DNA of 43,172 bases, from positions 1-43,172 of the forward strand of contig JABYQR010000365.1 in the NCBI GenBank assembly GCA_022592445.1, read 5' to 3'. Below the pieces are notes generated by a model. It did no database searches. It was not told the origin of the DNA and saw only the letters and a list, made by a program, of their open reading frames with translations. The stretch's first letter is position 1. Each line of letters opens with the position of its first letter. Both the position numbers and the translations under genes were made by a program. Origin of the DNA: Cytidiella melzeri. Its lineage: Eukaryota; Basidiomycota; Agaricomycetes; Polyporales; Irpicaceae. Positions 31,524 to 40,688 of the stretch are shown here, in pieces.

Positions 31524-31813
31524 AGGAAAAAGGGCCATGTGGTTATGACAAGTCAAATCATGTATTCCCTGTTGATTATAGTCCTCTTACCACACATCTT
31601 CCACTCCTGCCCGTACCTCGTCTCTAACACCAGTATATATCTGTGTGCGATTACTTGAGACAAAACAACACATCAAAATCATTTTCTTTGAGAAAAAACC
31701 ACCATGGTGAAGAAGAGATCACAACTTGCAAGACAAAGCATTGTTCATGACTGCAACATCATGCAATGACTGAATTACCTGTACCAAGCTAGTGTACTGC
31801 TTGGTGGTGCAAA

Positions 31814-32235
31814 CACTGGGTAACCACGGCCCAATTTCCGGTGGAAAAACATGAGAAATACGTGAGAAAAAATGGCGATTTTACGGTACCTTTTTGTAGC
31901 AGAAATAGCGCCGAAAAACACTGAATATTTCATCTTGTTTTTCTTGTGAGCGAATGGATGAAAAAGTGGCTTTTTTCTCAATGCGTTTTTCCGGCCTTTT
32001 GGTGATGCCTAAACGGAGTGTTTCTCAATGGTATTTTCAACAGAAACCAAAAGGCCGGAAAAACGCATTGAGAAAAAAGCCACTTTTTCATCCATTCGCT
32101 CACAAGAAAAACAAGATGAAATATTCAGTGTTTTTCGGCGCTATTTCTGCTACAAAAAGGTACCGTAAAATCGCCATTTTTTCTCACGTATTTCTCATGT
32201 TTTTCCACCGGAAATTGGGCCGTGGTTACCCAGTG
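31814..32235. mobile_element. Fold-back MITE with 190-bp arms, CACTA-like ends
   Basis: Arms 31814-32003 and 32046-32235 are inverted copies that match throughout by eye, separated by a 42-nt loop. Ends are CACTGGGTAACC / GGTTACCCAGTG, flanked by AAA on both sides (31811-31813 and 32236-32238). CACT ends with 3-bp duplications suggest the CACTA (En/Spm) superfamily. There is no coding capacity: the mirrored ORFs on both strands are just the arms. A transcript would fold into a very stable hairpin. Confidence 0.85.
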
Positions 32236-32238
32236 AAA

Positions 32239-33274
32239 GCCACATTCAGCGGATGACACTGTTCCTCAGGCGCCCTTTTGGACATCCAAGACTTCTGGGA
32301 CATTGGGATACTGAGTCACACACTGAAACAAGTAACAACCCTAAACACAACGCAACCCAGCCACAAAGTGGCAATAGGTGTAAGGGTGTGGAGGCGCAAA
32401 AATGTATAAGTTGTGCCAGGTGGTCTTAGAGTCCTAGCTAACCTGTGCTAATAAGGGCGCCAAAGTTTTTAAGATAAAGGTTTTGGTAATGGTTGAGCTA
32501 GGCGGGCAAAGTGCTACACGTATCCCAAGCAAAAGAGAAAACATGGGTTGGAGGAGCTAGTGAGATTGAACTGAATGGGTTTGCACTCGTGGTTACTGCC
32601 TACAAAGTTGGGCAAAAGCCAACAGTCAGGGTGCAGCACAAACAATTGCTTCTGGATCCTTAAATTGCTACTAACAACAATTACCCCTCTGCTGATGCTT
32701 TCTCAAAGATGGCACACAAAGAGTCTGCAGTGCTGCCTCACCGTGTGTCACAGCTCCAACCTTATGTGAAGGTATTCCGGTAAGATGGTGAAATGAGTCT
32801 CAGAGGCTGTCCGTCAGCACCAAAGAATTCCAAAAGAGGACTCAACAGCACACCAATGCAAATTGTAACCTGCATGCTTAGCAAACACCATTAAATACAT
32901 CAACTGGGCTGTATTTAATGATTACCATTGATTACCAATATCACATGATGGATATTGAATAATAATGTATCTAACAGTATTGGTATTGGTTAGTATTGGT
33001 ATTTATTGGTAATTAACGGTAATTAGTGATATAGTCAGTGTATGGGTAAGTCAAGTTCAAGTCCTTGCTCACCTGAGTCTCTGGTTGTCTTGCACTAACA
33101 ACTAACACATTATGCACTGTAAGATGATCTCATGAAGACAGTAAGATGGTATGCATGACTAGTATGCACTTCAAGTAGCATCACTGTATATGTTACCACC
33201 ACTTTATGGAAGCTTGGTCTGCTCTGTTCTCTTGCAACTGGACAGTGCTACTACATAGACTTCAAACAGAATGG
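32239..33274. other. No gene recognised
   Basis: AT-rich sequence without recognisable coding. 32920-33050 contains many attggta / taccaat motifs in both orientations (for example attaccattgattaccaat against attggtaattaacgg), a small imperfect palindromic cluster that may be a decayed MITE. Confidence 0.4.
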
Positions 33275-33482
33275 TAAACGTGTTACTAATAACAAATACA
33301 CTCACTGAAGTGAATATTCAGGCACTAATTGCTTGGCAAGGTCATTACCAGGAACAAAGTCATGCAAGTTGACCAGTGCAGTATGCAACGTCTGTGTTAC
33401 GAACGGTCTTCACACCCTATCATTAGTTGACCAGTGCAGTATGCAATGTCTGTGTTACGAACGGTCTTCACACCCTATCATT
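33275..33482 (+). repeat. Duplicate of 30.46-kb segment plus 58-bp tandem duplication
   Basis: 33275-33360 repeats 30458-30549 (shared core cactcactgaagtgaatatt and onward through the caaagtca stretch). It is followed by two 58-bp copies (33367-33424 and 33425-33482) starting agttgaccagtgcagtatgc and differing by one C/T. Confidence 0.75.
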
Positions 33483-33718
33483 GTCCTTTACTTCTTCGAT
33501 TATCTTGATAACTAGTTATCTTCTTTACAAGTACCTTGACAATCCAACTCGTCTTTCCTCCATCATTCCCTGATCCATATCGCCTCCGTTCAACAAGGAC
33601 TATTATGTCATTAGTTGTCTCCTTGTGTCCATTCAAACCTTGGACCTAACTCTGGTTGGTTACCATTGCCCTGGTGCAACCCTCGGCCTCTCCATATCTC
33701 CATTACCATTCCATCAGG

Positions 33719-33780
33719 TCCAACCCCGTCTATCCCCTGTTTCGGGTCCAACCCCGTCTATCCCCTGTTCCGGGTTCAAC
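33719..33780 (+). repeat. 28-bp short tandem repeat
   Basis: Unit tccaaccccgtctatcccct... begins at 33719 and 33747, with a partial third copy from 33775. Confidence 0.75.
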
Positions 33781-34313
33781 CCCTTCTCTATTGATCTTTG
33801 CCTCATGTTCGACCTTTCTATTGTCCCTTGTTTCCGCACCTTGACGGTCTCTTCTCTCATTGGCTTTCCAAAGCAGTGGATGTTCTCTGTGTATTGTTCT
33901 TCCTTTCTATTCCACCGATTTGCTACCACTACTTCGGACCGGTCCAAACGTAGTTAGGTCAACATGTGTAAATAGCCGCTAGACATGGGGCTAGAACCTC
34001 AGTCTATCCACTTCGTATCAATATTCCTTCTATCAAACCATCATATGTCTGCCACTGTGCTTGACAGTAATCGCGCGGCCTAGACCATCATCCGACCTTG
34101 TGTGTACCTACACCAAGGGGTTCTGACTTGACAACTTGTCCCTTGACGATAGTCGGTCTTAACATTTGGATAGACTCTCCTGGGTCTACCCTGCACACCA
34201 AAAAGATCAACTCGATTGGCAACAACTGCGGTCTTGCTGCAATTCCTTGTCATCCTCGCTAGCCTTACCCTGGATGGGAAGCAGCAATTAGACACATCAG
34301 ACATCAGAAGCAT

Positions 34314-35666
34314 ATGACAGTGGGAGCTGAAACATTCCTCCCCTGCTACGGAAAGCCACACCTTTTCTACAAGAAGAAACGAGACGTCTACCTTGACCAA
34401 GACGACGAGTGGGAACATTGCACAGCTGATATTTGTCCCAATCGTGAACTAGCAAAACAAACAGTAAGACCGCTACACCCAGACTTTGAAGTTGTGAACA
34501 TTGCCCAAGTTGAACGACACTTGCGAGAAGCCAAAAGACGCGGCAAGAGACAAGCAGAAGTACCATCTGCTAGTAACAAACCACCACTATTGTTGGAAGA
34601 ACTTACAGTAGCACCAAAGCCAACAATGAATACCCCTGAGGAAGCAATACAACCCGAAGGTACTGGGCAAACAGCAGGTACCCAAGCACCAAGGACCAAA
34701 AGAGAACAAAGGCCATTTACACCATTCACTACCCCTGATGACGACGACTCTTCAGCCCCAGATCCACATTGACCCCTTTTTCGACCCTATGATAGGGAAG
34801 GTCATGAGAAAAGGAAACAATCAGACCCTTTCAACCCCGAGTACCCCTTTGACAGATACTCCGACGCCCCAACCAATGACCAAGCACCACCTGAAAGCGA
34901 GTGGGAGAAGCTCAAACTCCGTGATCCCCAAGACTTTGATGGCAGGGCCGAGAAGTTTGACAAATGGTGGACCAACATGTTGATGTACATCAGGATGCAG
35001 CCCAAGCGATTTGCTCTAGCCGTACACAAGATTGTTTGCGTACTCAGCTACATAAACAGAGGAACAGCTGGACCGTGGGCTATGCTAAAGAAGAAACAAT
35101 ACCTGATGGAAGATTTCCCACACTGGAGAGAATTCTGCGATGAGGTGTTGATGTTCTTCCAGGACAAAGGACTCAGAGAACGAGCATTGGCCAAGCTTGA
35201 AAGGGCAAATCAAGGCTCGAGAACAGTCCAAGAATACAACAATGATTTTTCCGTATTGCTGGGACAATACGGCGAGAACCGAGACGAGACAGCGGTAATG
35301 GCTTGGTACAAGCGCGGACTCAAGTGGAGCCTCCTTAACGCCCTCCATAATCTACACCATCAGCCGGAGAACCTCGGAGAAATGATGATAGAAGCGCTCC
35401 AGCTAGAAACAAACCAACAACTCCTGACGCTCGATCTGACTGCTCATAATGGCCGTGGCAGGAGTGAGGGGGGAAGTCAGTCTACTCGAACCCCCTACTC
35501 CAACAACAACCAAGCCACCGCAAGAGTTATGAACGCAGCAGATCGTGAGCGTCACTTCAGAGACAACCTGTGCTTCAGGTGCCATCAGCCTGGTCACAAA
35601 GACAACAATCTCTCCTTCCATCCCGACTATAGACCAAACCCACGCGCGCGACCTCGAGCGCAAAAC
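34314..35666 (+). pseudogene. Element C Gag, interrupted
   Basis: The frame runs from ATG at 34314 with one TGA (34770-34772, after SSAPDPH) where Arg fits (next residues PLFRPYDREG). The Gag core is recognisable: WEKLKLRDPQDFDGRAEKFD, KWWTNMLMYIRMQP, WREFCDEVLMFFQD and QEYNNDFSVLLGQYGENRDE. A zinc knuckle follows (CFRCHQPGHKDNNL) whose last Cys is lost. The B LTR then inserts at AAAAC, and the same frame continues at 36438 (PPPALRAATMVEGERPGT) for a Gag C-terminus. That tail has TGA codons at 36618 and 36663 but is otherwise open to TTT-TAG at 37002-37004. Confidence 0.75.
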
Positions 35667-36432
35667 TGTCGCGGAGCGACTGCTGATAGACTGATAAACC
35701 CTAAACAAGGGCGAAGTAGATGTGAGGGGGAAGTGGGAAGGGATCTCCAACGACAACAACGAGGTCAAAGTCGATGATAAGCAGGCAAGCAGGCACAGAG
35801 GCCGGATACTAGCAGTGCAAATGACAGAGTTAATATGGTATGATACTAAGTTACATGCAGTAACTCACCTAGCAGTGCAAATGACAGAGAGGTCAAGATG
35901 CAGAGCTAGGGAGGGTAAGGTCTACTATATATACTGTGGCTGGGTGGTCTGTGCGCAAGTTCTCACACTAGGGACTGGAGTAACTGTGGGGCTGGAGTAA
36001 CAATAGGACAATAAGGGACCAGGGTTACTGTCAAGGACCTGAGTAACTGTCAAGGACCAGGGTACGTAGAACAATAGAGCTAGAACAATAGAACAATAGA
36101 ACAATAGAAACTGGGGGAATCCCTAACAATAGATAGAAGACAATAGTCAAAAGACAATAGAACAATAAGACCTGGGGGAATCCCTGGGGAATCCCTATCA
36201 ATGGAAAAGGAACAATAGAACAATAGCCTAGGTTGATCTGGAACCGCTCCAGATTGAGTCTAGGGTTTGGGTCTGGACTATTGATAAATAAGGCAGGATG
36301 TCACGTGACCCGGGTTAGGGTTAGATCCGGTAACACTCCTAGCCAGAAAATAAGCGCTCTAGATAGGCGCCTAAGGCTGTAAACTTGTGACAATGTTGTA
36401 AAAATCCGGTCTCTGTTGGACTATCCATGTCA
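35667..36432 (-). repeat. Solo B-family LTR inside element C Gag
   Basis: 766 bp, TGTCGCGGAGCG...CTATCCATGTCA, with a perfect 5-bp duplication AAAAC at 35662-35666 and 36433-36437. Carries the same TATA, AGGTCAAGAT and leader repeat as the other B copies. Confidence 0.93.
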
Positions 36433-36519
36433 AAAACCCGCCGCCTGCACTCCGAGCTGCAACAATGGTTGAAGGAGAAAGACCAGGCACCAGCACTTTG
36501 GAAGTGAGAGGGGAGGAGG

Positions 36520-36939
36520 TTGGTCAGGAGGACACCCCAGGAGTTATACGTCGCACGCGTGGCAGCGTGGCGGGCGATTCAAGCGAGACAGTTGGAGCTC
36601 TCAAAGAGTTACATCGTTGACACGGTGGAGGGGGGACCCTGCAAGTTCTGGGGTCCAGCTGACCACAGGAACAGGGTCTTTATGACCCATCAGGAGGTGG
36701 AATGCATGAGGGAATGGAGAACCATGGCCTTCGCAGGGCCAGATATGATAGACTGGGCCAACGACTTGTACTGGATAAGTTGGGCAGCGCACAAACGGGA
36801 GGATCTGGGGGTGACTCAGGAGGAAGTGAAGAGGTGGCTCAACTTAGAGTGGGTAGGGCCGCCCCTCTTCCGGGTCCAAGAATGGCAGGACGGAATACTG
36901 AAACTCGGCCGAATTTGGAAATGGTCTATAGGGCTGTAG
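36520..36939 (+). CDS. Element C overlapping ORF of unknown function
   Basis: 139 codons, Trp-rich and helical: PQELYVARVAAWRAIQARQL, YIVDTVEGGPCKFWGPADHR, MTHQEVECMREWRTMAFAGP, DMIDWANDLYWISWAAHKRE and WLNLEWVGPP. It overlaps the Gag C-terminal frame. I have an impression of similar sequences in basidiomycete gypsy elements but cannot name a family. An undisturbed 420-nt frame in an element with stops elsewhere supports real coding. The start is uncertain (a non-ATG codon at 36520; the frame may enter from Gag by a shift). Confidence 0.45.
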   Translation: MVRRTPQELYVARVAAWRAIQARQLELSKSYIVDTVEGGPCKFWGPADHRNRVFMTHQEVECMREWRTMAFAGPDMIDWANDLYWISWAAHKREDLGVTQEEVKRWLNLEWVGPPLFRVQEWQDGILKLGRIWKWSIGL

Positions 36940-37000
36940 CGGGGCTACCAGTTGAGGAGAGAGGCCTGTTTTTAGACAAACTTGAAGAAAGAGAGGGTTT

Positions 37001-37972
37001 TTAGTTTATCCTACACCCTCGACGTGTGTCAGGATCAAGGTGAACCGTGTAACAGCTAGTGACCTTTCAATATCATTTGCTGGCAAAATCACACACAATT
37101 GCGAAATCGTCAAAGTTCAAGTCTTGGTTGATAGTGGTCCAACGCATTGCTTTATCCATGAAAAAGTCCTCAATCGTAACAAGTGGGAGGCAAACCCGTT
37201 ACCCAAGCCGTTTGGAGTCCAGAACGTTGACGGTACCATCGATGTGGCAGGACGTATTACTCATGGCATATACTTGCCATTAGTGGTGGGACAAAGAATC
37301 CACTATGAACTATTCTATGTAACCAACCTTGGTCGAGACGACATCATCCTAGGAATGACTTGGTTGAAGAAGCACAATCCCTCGATAGACTGGAAGACCA
37401 AATGCATACAATTCAAAGATGGCAACAAGGTCCATTGTCAAGATCCCCTCACAATAAAGATCATTCAAGCAATCAAGTGGATGCAGCTGCCTGAGAAACA
37501 GCTCACAACAGCCGACAAACCCGCATTGACCTTATTGACAACGAAACATTCATTCATGGTAGAAGAAGTTGAGGAATTTCCGAACTACGTCGAAGAGAAG
37601 CTTCCTTCGGACGCCATCCACATCATGGAACCAATAGCCCAACCCCCAGAAGAAATTGTGGGGGACCACAGTCCTCCCACGATGCATAAGGAAGTGACTG
37701 CAAATACGACACCCACTGCAGACTATGGTACACCTTCAAAGATCTCGGTCACTCCAGAATGGGTAGCCAAACAGGAAGAGTTGCTCTATTGGGCCAAGGA
37801 CTACCTATGGCACAAAGAGACCATTGATGAAGCAATAGCGGGAGGCGAAGATCTCATCTACATCCGGGTCAAACACAATGTGTCTCAACAAGTGGCCGAA
37901 GCACAGCACAAGGAGAAAACCGAACAAACTATTGAAGACATCGTACCAGCTGAATTCTTGGGATTCTGATTT
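37001..37972 (+). pseudogene. Element C protease and start of pol
   Basis: The Pol frame starts -1 from the Gag stop in GGG-TTT-TTA. Aspartic protease: VQVLVDSGPTHCFIH (DSG, with the usual following Ala/Ser replaced by Pro), NVDGTIDVAGRITHGIYLPL and RDDIILGMTWLKKHNPSIDW. A linker follows that ends TIEDIVPAEFLGF, the usual region just before RT. A TGA at 37967-37969 and then the A LTR at 37973 end it. Confidence 0.8.
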
Positions 37973-38184
37973 TGTCACGGAGACGAAGCTCGACGCAACT
38001 AAAAGGGACACGGAGTGGAAAACGACGAGGAGGTGGTGGCAGGCGTAGAGCACAATGCTTTCACCAGCTATCAGACTTTGTTCAAGTTGCTAGCCCAGTA
38101 AAGACCAAGTTAGTATTTGTACTACCAGCTATATAGTACAAGAGGTCGAGATGGGGGGCTAGGAGTGTACATGTAGCAGTATAT
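37973..38184 (-). repeat. A-family LTR, partial copy split by element D
   Basis: Matches the first about 215 bp (plus-strand view) of the other A LTRs, TGTCACGGAGACGAAGC...catgtagcagtatat, then stops where the B LTR begins. The rest is expected beyond element D, outside the window. Target flank gattt at 37968-37972. Confidence 0.85.
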
Positions 38185-38984
38185 TGACATGGATAGTCCA
38201 ACAGAAACCATATTTTTCCAATATTGTCACAAGTTTACAGCCTTAGGTGCCTATCTAGAGCGCTTATTTTCCGGCTAGGAGTGTTACCGGACCTAACCCT
38301 AACCCGGGTCACGTGACATCCTGCCTTATTTATCAATAGTCCAGACCCAAACCCTAGACTCAATCTGGAGCGGTTCCAGATCAACCTAGGCTATTGTTCT
38401 ATTGTTCCTCTTCCATTGTTAGGGATTCCCCAGGGATTCCCCCAGTTCTCATTGTTCTATTGTCTTTCGACTATTGTCTTCTGTCTATTGTTAGGGATTC
38501 CCCAGGGATTCCCCCAGTTTCTATTGTTCTATTGCTCTTATCCTATTGTTCTATTGTTCTATTGTTCTAGCTCTATTGTTCTACGTACCCTGGTCCTTGA
38601 CAGTTACTCAGGTCCTTGACAGTTACCCTGGTTCCTTATTGTTCTATTGTTACTCCAGCCCCACAGTTACTCCAGTCCCTAGTGTGGGAACTGGTGCACA
38701 GACCACCCAGACACAGTATATATAGTACCCCTTACCCTCCCTGGTTCTGCATCTTGACCTCTTCGTCAGTTGCACTGCCAGGTGAGTTACTCAATGTAAC
38801 CTAGTATAAGCATGATATTAACTTCGTCATTTGCACTGCCAGTATCCAGACTCTGAGCCTGCTTGCCTGCTCATCATCGACTTTGACCTCGTTGTCGTCG
38901 TTGGAGATCCACTTCCACTTCCACTCCCCCCCTTCTTCGCCCTTGTTTAGGGTTTAGCAGTATAGCAGCAGTCGCTCCGCAACA
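38185..38984 (+). repeat. B-family LTR, 5' LTR of element D
   Basis: 800 bp, TGACATGGATAGTCC...CTCCGCAACA. U3 has CCCTAACCCTAACCC next to TCACGTGA, arrays of attgttct units and repeated 'agggattcccc' units. Its sense orientation is shown by the primer site and genes that follow. Confidence 0.9.
38717..38842 (+). promoter_or_regulatory. B LTR core promoter, primer and duplicated intron-like leader
   Basis: TATA box (tatatata) at 38717. The primer ATCTTGACCT is at 38751-38760, 34 bp downstream. Immediately after comes a 21-bp motif (38761-38781, ending cactgccag) repeated at 38822-38842 with one change. The 61 nt from 38782 (GTGAGT) to 38842 (CAG) is intron-like. Confidence 0.7.
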
Positions 38985-38996
38985 TTAGGTCAAGAT
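38985..38996 (+). other. Element D self-priming primer-binding site
   Basis: TTAGGTCAAGAT follows the LTR. AGGTCAAGAT is the exact reverse complement of ATCTTGACCT at 38751-38760. Compared with family A one base pair differs on both sides (G:C to A:T), preserving pairing. Confidence 0.82.
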
Positions 38997-39013
38997 ACCA
39001 CACAGCTACCGGC

Positions 39014-40676
39014 ATGACTGCCCTTAGCTTGGATCAAGTCTTCCTGTCCCCCCAGTTTGAAAAAGTTTATTCCCCCTACGTTTGAGAGTAAGCTGTCATG
39101 GATGGCCTGACTAGCCCTTAATTTTCGCAATTTACCTCTTGTTTTTATCTGTAAAACTCCGGGCTGTAGCTCAGTTACAACCTTCTCTGCACAAACTCCT
39201 TTGCACGTCTATTAAGCGCCCGTATCACGTGGCTTAGACGCTCCACACGGTCACATTACTTGCTACTACGTCACACTGGCATGTGACTTAGCTTAAGTAA
39301 GACCACATGGCTACAAGCACATGGCTCAGCCCATAGCTAGGGTTTGACGTCATAGATACCGTCCACATGGGCTCCTTATTGTTCTTTCCCTATTGTTCTC
39401 TTTATGGAAGGATGTTCTCACAGGTGTGGGAATGCAATACAATAGTTGGTCTTCTTTTAGATAGATTCTCTCACGAGTAGAATTCTTGGCAAGGTCTAGA
39501 CAATAGCTATTGTTCTACTTTAGGTAGTCCTTTTGTTCTTCGTTCACACGGCTTCTTGCAAAGCCTGCCCTCAACATGGTCTGTGCGCAGGTCCCTGAAG
39601 TCTATATAAGCTGCTACATGTACGCTCCTAGCCCCCATCTCGACCTCTTGGTCTTTACTGGGCTAGGTAAGCAACACCCCTCTTGTACTACATAGCGAGT
39701 AGTATCAATACTAACTTGGTCTTTACTGGGCTAGCTTTCTGCATAAGTTTGATAGCTGGTGAACGCACTGTGCTTCACGCCTGCCACCACCTCCTTGTCG
39801 TCATCCACATCGTGTCCCTGTTTGTCACGTCGAGCCCTGTCTCCGTGTCATAAGCCATCGCCGTCCGTCTTGACGTGCTTGATTGCTAACTCATTCACTT
39901 TCCGTGGTTGATTTTTAGTGTCGAAAGAATCCCACTCCTGTTTCACCGCTCGTCCAGATCCTTTGCACAAGGATCTGAACCAAGCACGTCAAGAAGTCCA
40001 GATCCATCGCGCCTTACATAAGGCTGTGTTTGATCAACTCGACGCAGAGCACGCATGTGGCAAGATTCACAAGTACACGGAGAAGGAGCTTAAGGCTATT
40101 GCTTCATACGTCGGTCGTCGCAAACCAAAGGGCTCTTCCCTCACACACAGATTCCCAACAGCAGAGGAGTTTGAGAAACTCCGCGCAGAGTCCAAAGAGT
40201 TCGCCGCCCGCACCGCATGCAAACGAGCCGAGGCCCTAGCAAATCTCCCTAAGAAGCCTTCGTTAGCAGAACACTTCCCAGTCCGGCCCGCTACCAACCC
40301 TAGCGCAGCCCTCATAGCAGCAAAGCCGACTCTCATCGACTTCCGCAAGCACACTGTTGAAGACCTCCGAGGTATCTTCACTCCCAAGCTTACCGCCACA
40401 CTCCAACGTCTGTCGATCCTCCCCACCATTGACAAGTACCACCAGCTTCACAAAGATACAAAGCGACAGTTTGAGCAGGAGAAACAGAAGCTAGAGAAGC
40501 TTCCAGAGGAATTACCAACCCGGGCCCCTGTCATCACTCATCGTGAGTGGCAACTGCTGGATTGGGGATTAAAGGCAATTGGAGGAATCAGTTTCACGGG
40601 TCTAAGGAGGAACTACGAGCAGGTGTTTAAAGGGTTAGATAAAGTTTGGGCGGACAAGTACTTCATCTCGTTCTAA
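39014..40676 (+). CDS. Element D ORF1 (upstream of Gag), with an intron holding a solo LTR
   Basis: The main open part is 39918-40676 (252 codons): YTEKELKAIASYVGRRKPKG, EFEKLRAESKEFAARTACKR, PTLIDFRKHTVEDLRGIFTP and EWQLLDWGLKAIGGISFTGL. It is homologous to A1 ORF1 and mostly helical, function unknown. There is no ATG at its start; 39917 follows an acceptor-like tttttag. An upstream exon from ATG 39014 (MTALSLDQVFLSPQFEKVYS) ends at a GTAAGC donor, and the branch-like GCTAAC lies before the acceptor. The solo A LTR sits inside this inferred intron. The upstream exon has a TGA at 39083-39085, so exon phase is uncertain. Confidence 0.55.
39094..39850 (+). repeat. Solo A-family LTR in the leader of element D
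   Basis: 757 bp, TGTCATGGATGGCC...CCGTGTCA, with a perfect 5-bp duplication TAAGC at 39089-39093 and 39851-39855. This is the youngest layer of the nest. U3 contains a perfect TGACGTCA (39345-39352) and a CACGTG. Confidence 0.95.
39603..39734 (+). promoter_or_regulatory. A LTR core promoter, primer and duplicated intron-like leader
   Basis: TATA box (tatataa) at 39603. The primer ATCTCGACCT is at 39637-39646, 34 bp downstream. The repeat cttggtctttactgggctag is at 39647-39666 and again at 39715-39734. The 68 nt from GTAAGC (39667) to CTAG (39734) is intron-like, with CTAAC at 39711-39715. Confidence 0.7.
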
Positions 40677-40688
40677 ATAGAATACAGT

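Larger units (their letters stand above)
34314..37972 (+). mobile_element. Ty3/gypsy-type element C, partial, nested insertions
   Basis: Gag, an overlapping ORF, and protease with the start of pol are visible on the plus strand. The element is cut at 37973 by an A-family LTR, and its RT-integrase part presumably lies beyond the window. A solo B LTR (35667-36432) splits Gag. The 5' LTR is not defined; a possible primer site TTAGGTCAACAT at 33954-33965 has a near-complement ATGTTCGACCT at 33805-33815, similar to the arrangement in A and B, but with one extra base and no CA end. Confidence 0.75.

Noticed and set aside
31775..32256. Two mirrored frames with RKKPLFHPFAHKKNKMKYSV
   Set aside because: Product of the two arms of the fold-back MITE.
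33954..33965. Primer-binding site of element C (TTAGGTCAACAT)
   Set aside because: The complement at 33805 has an extra base, there is no TATA 34 bp upstream and no CA end, so it is only mentioned as tentative.
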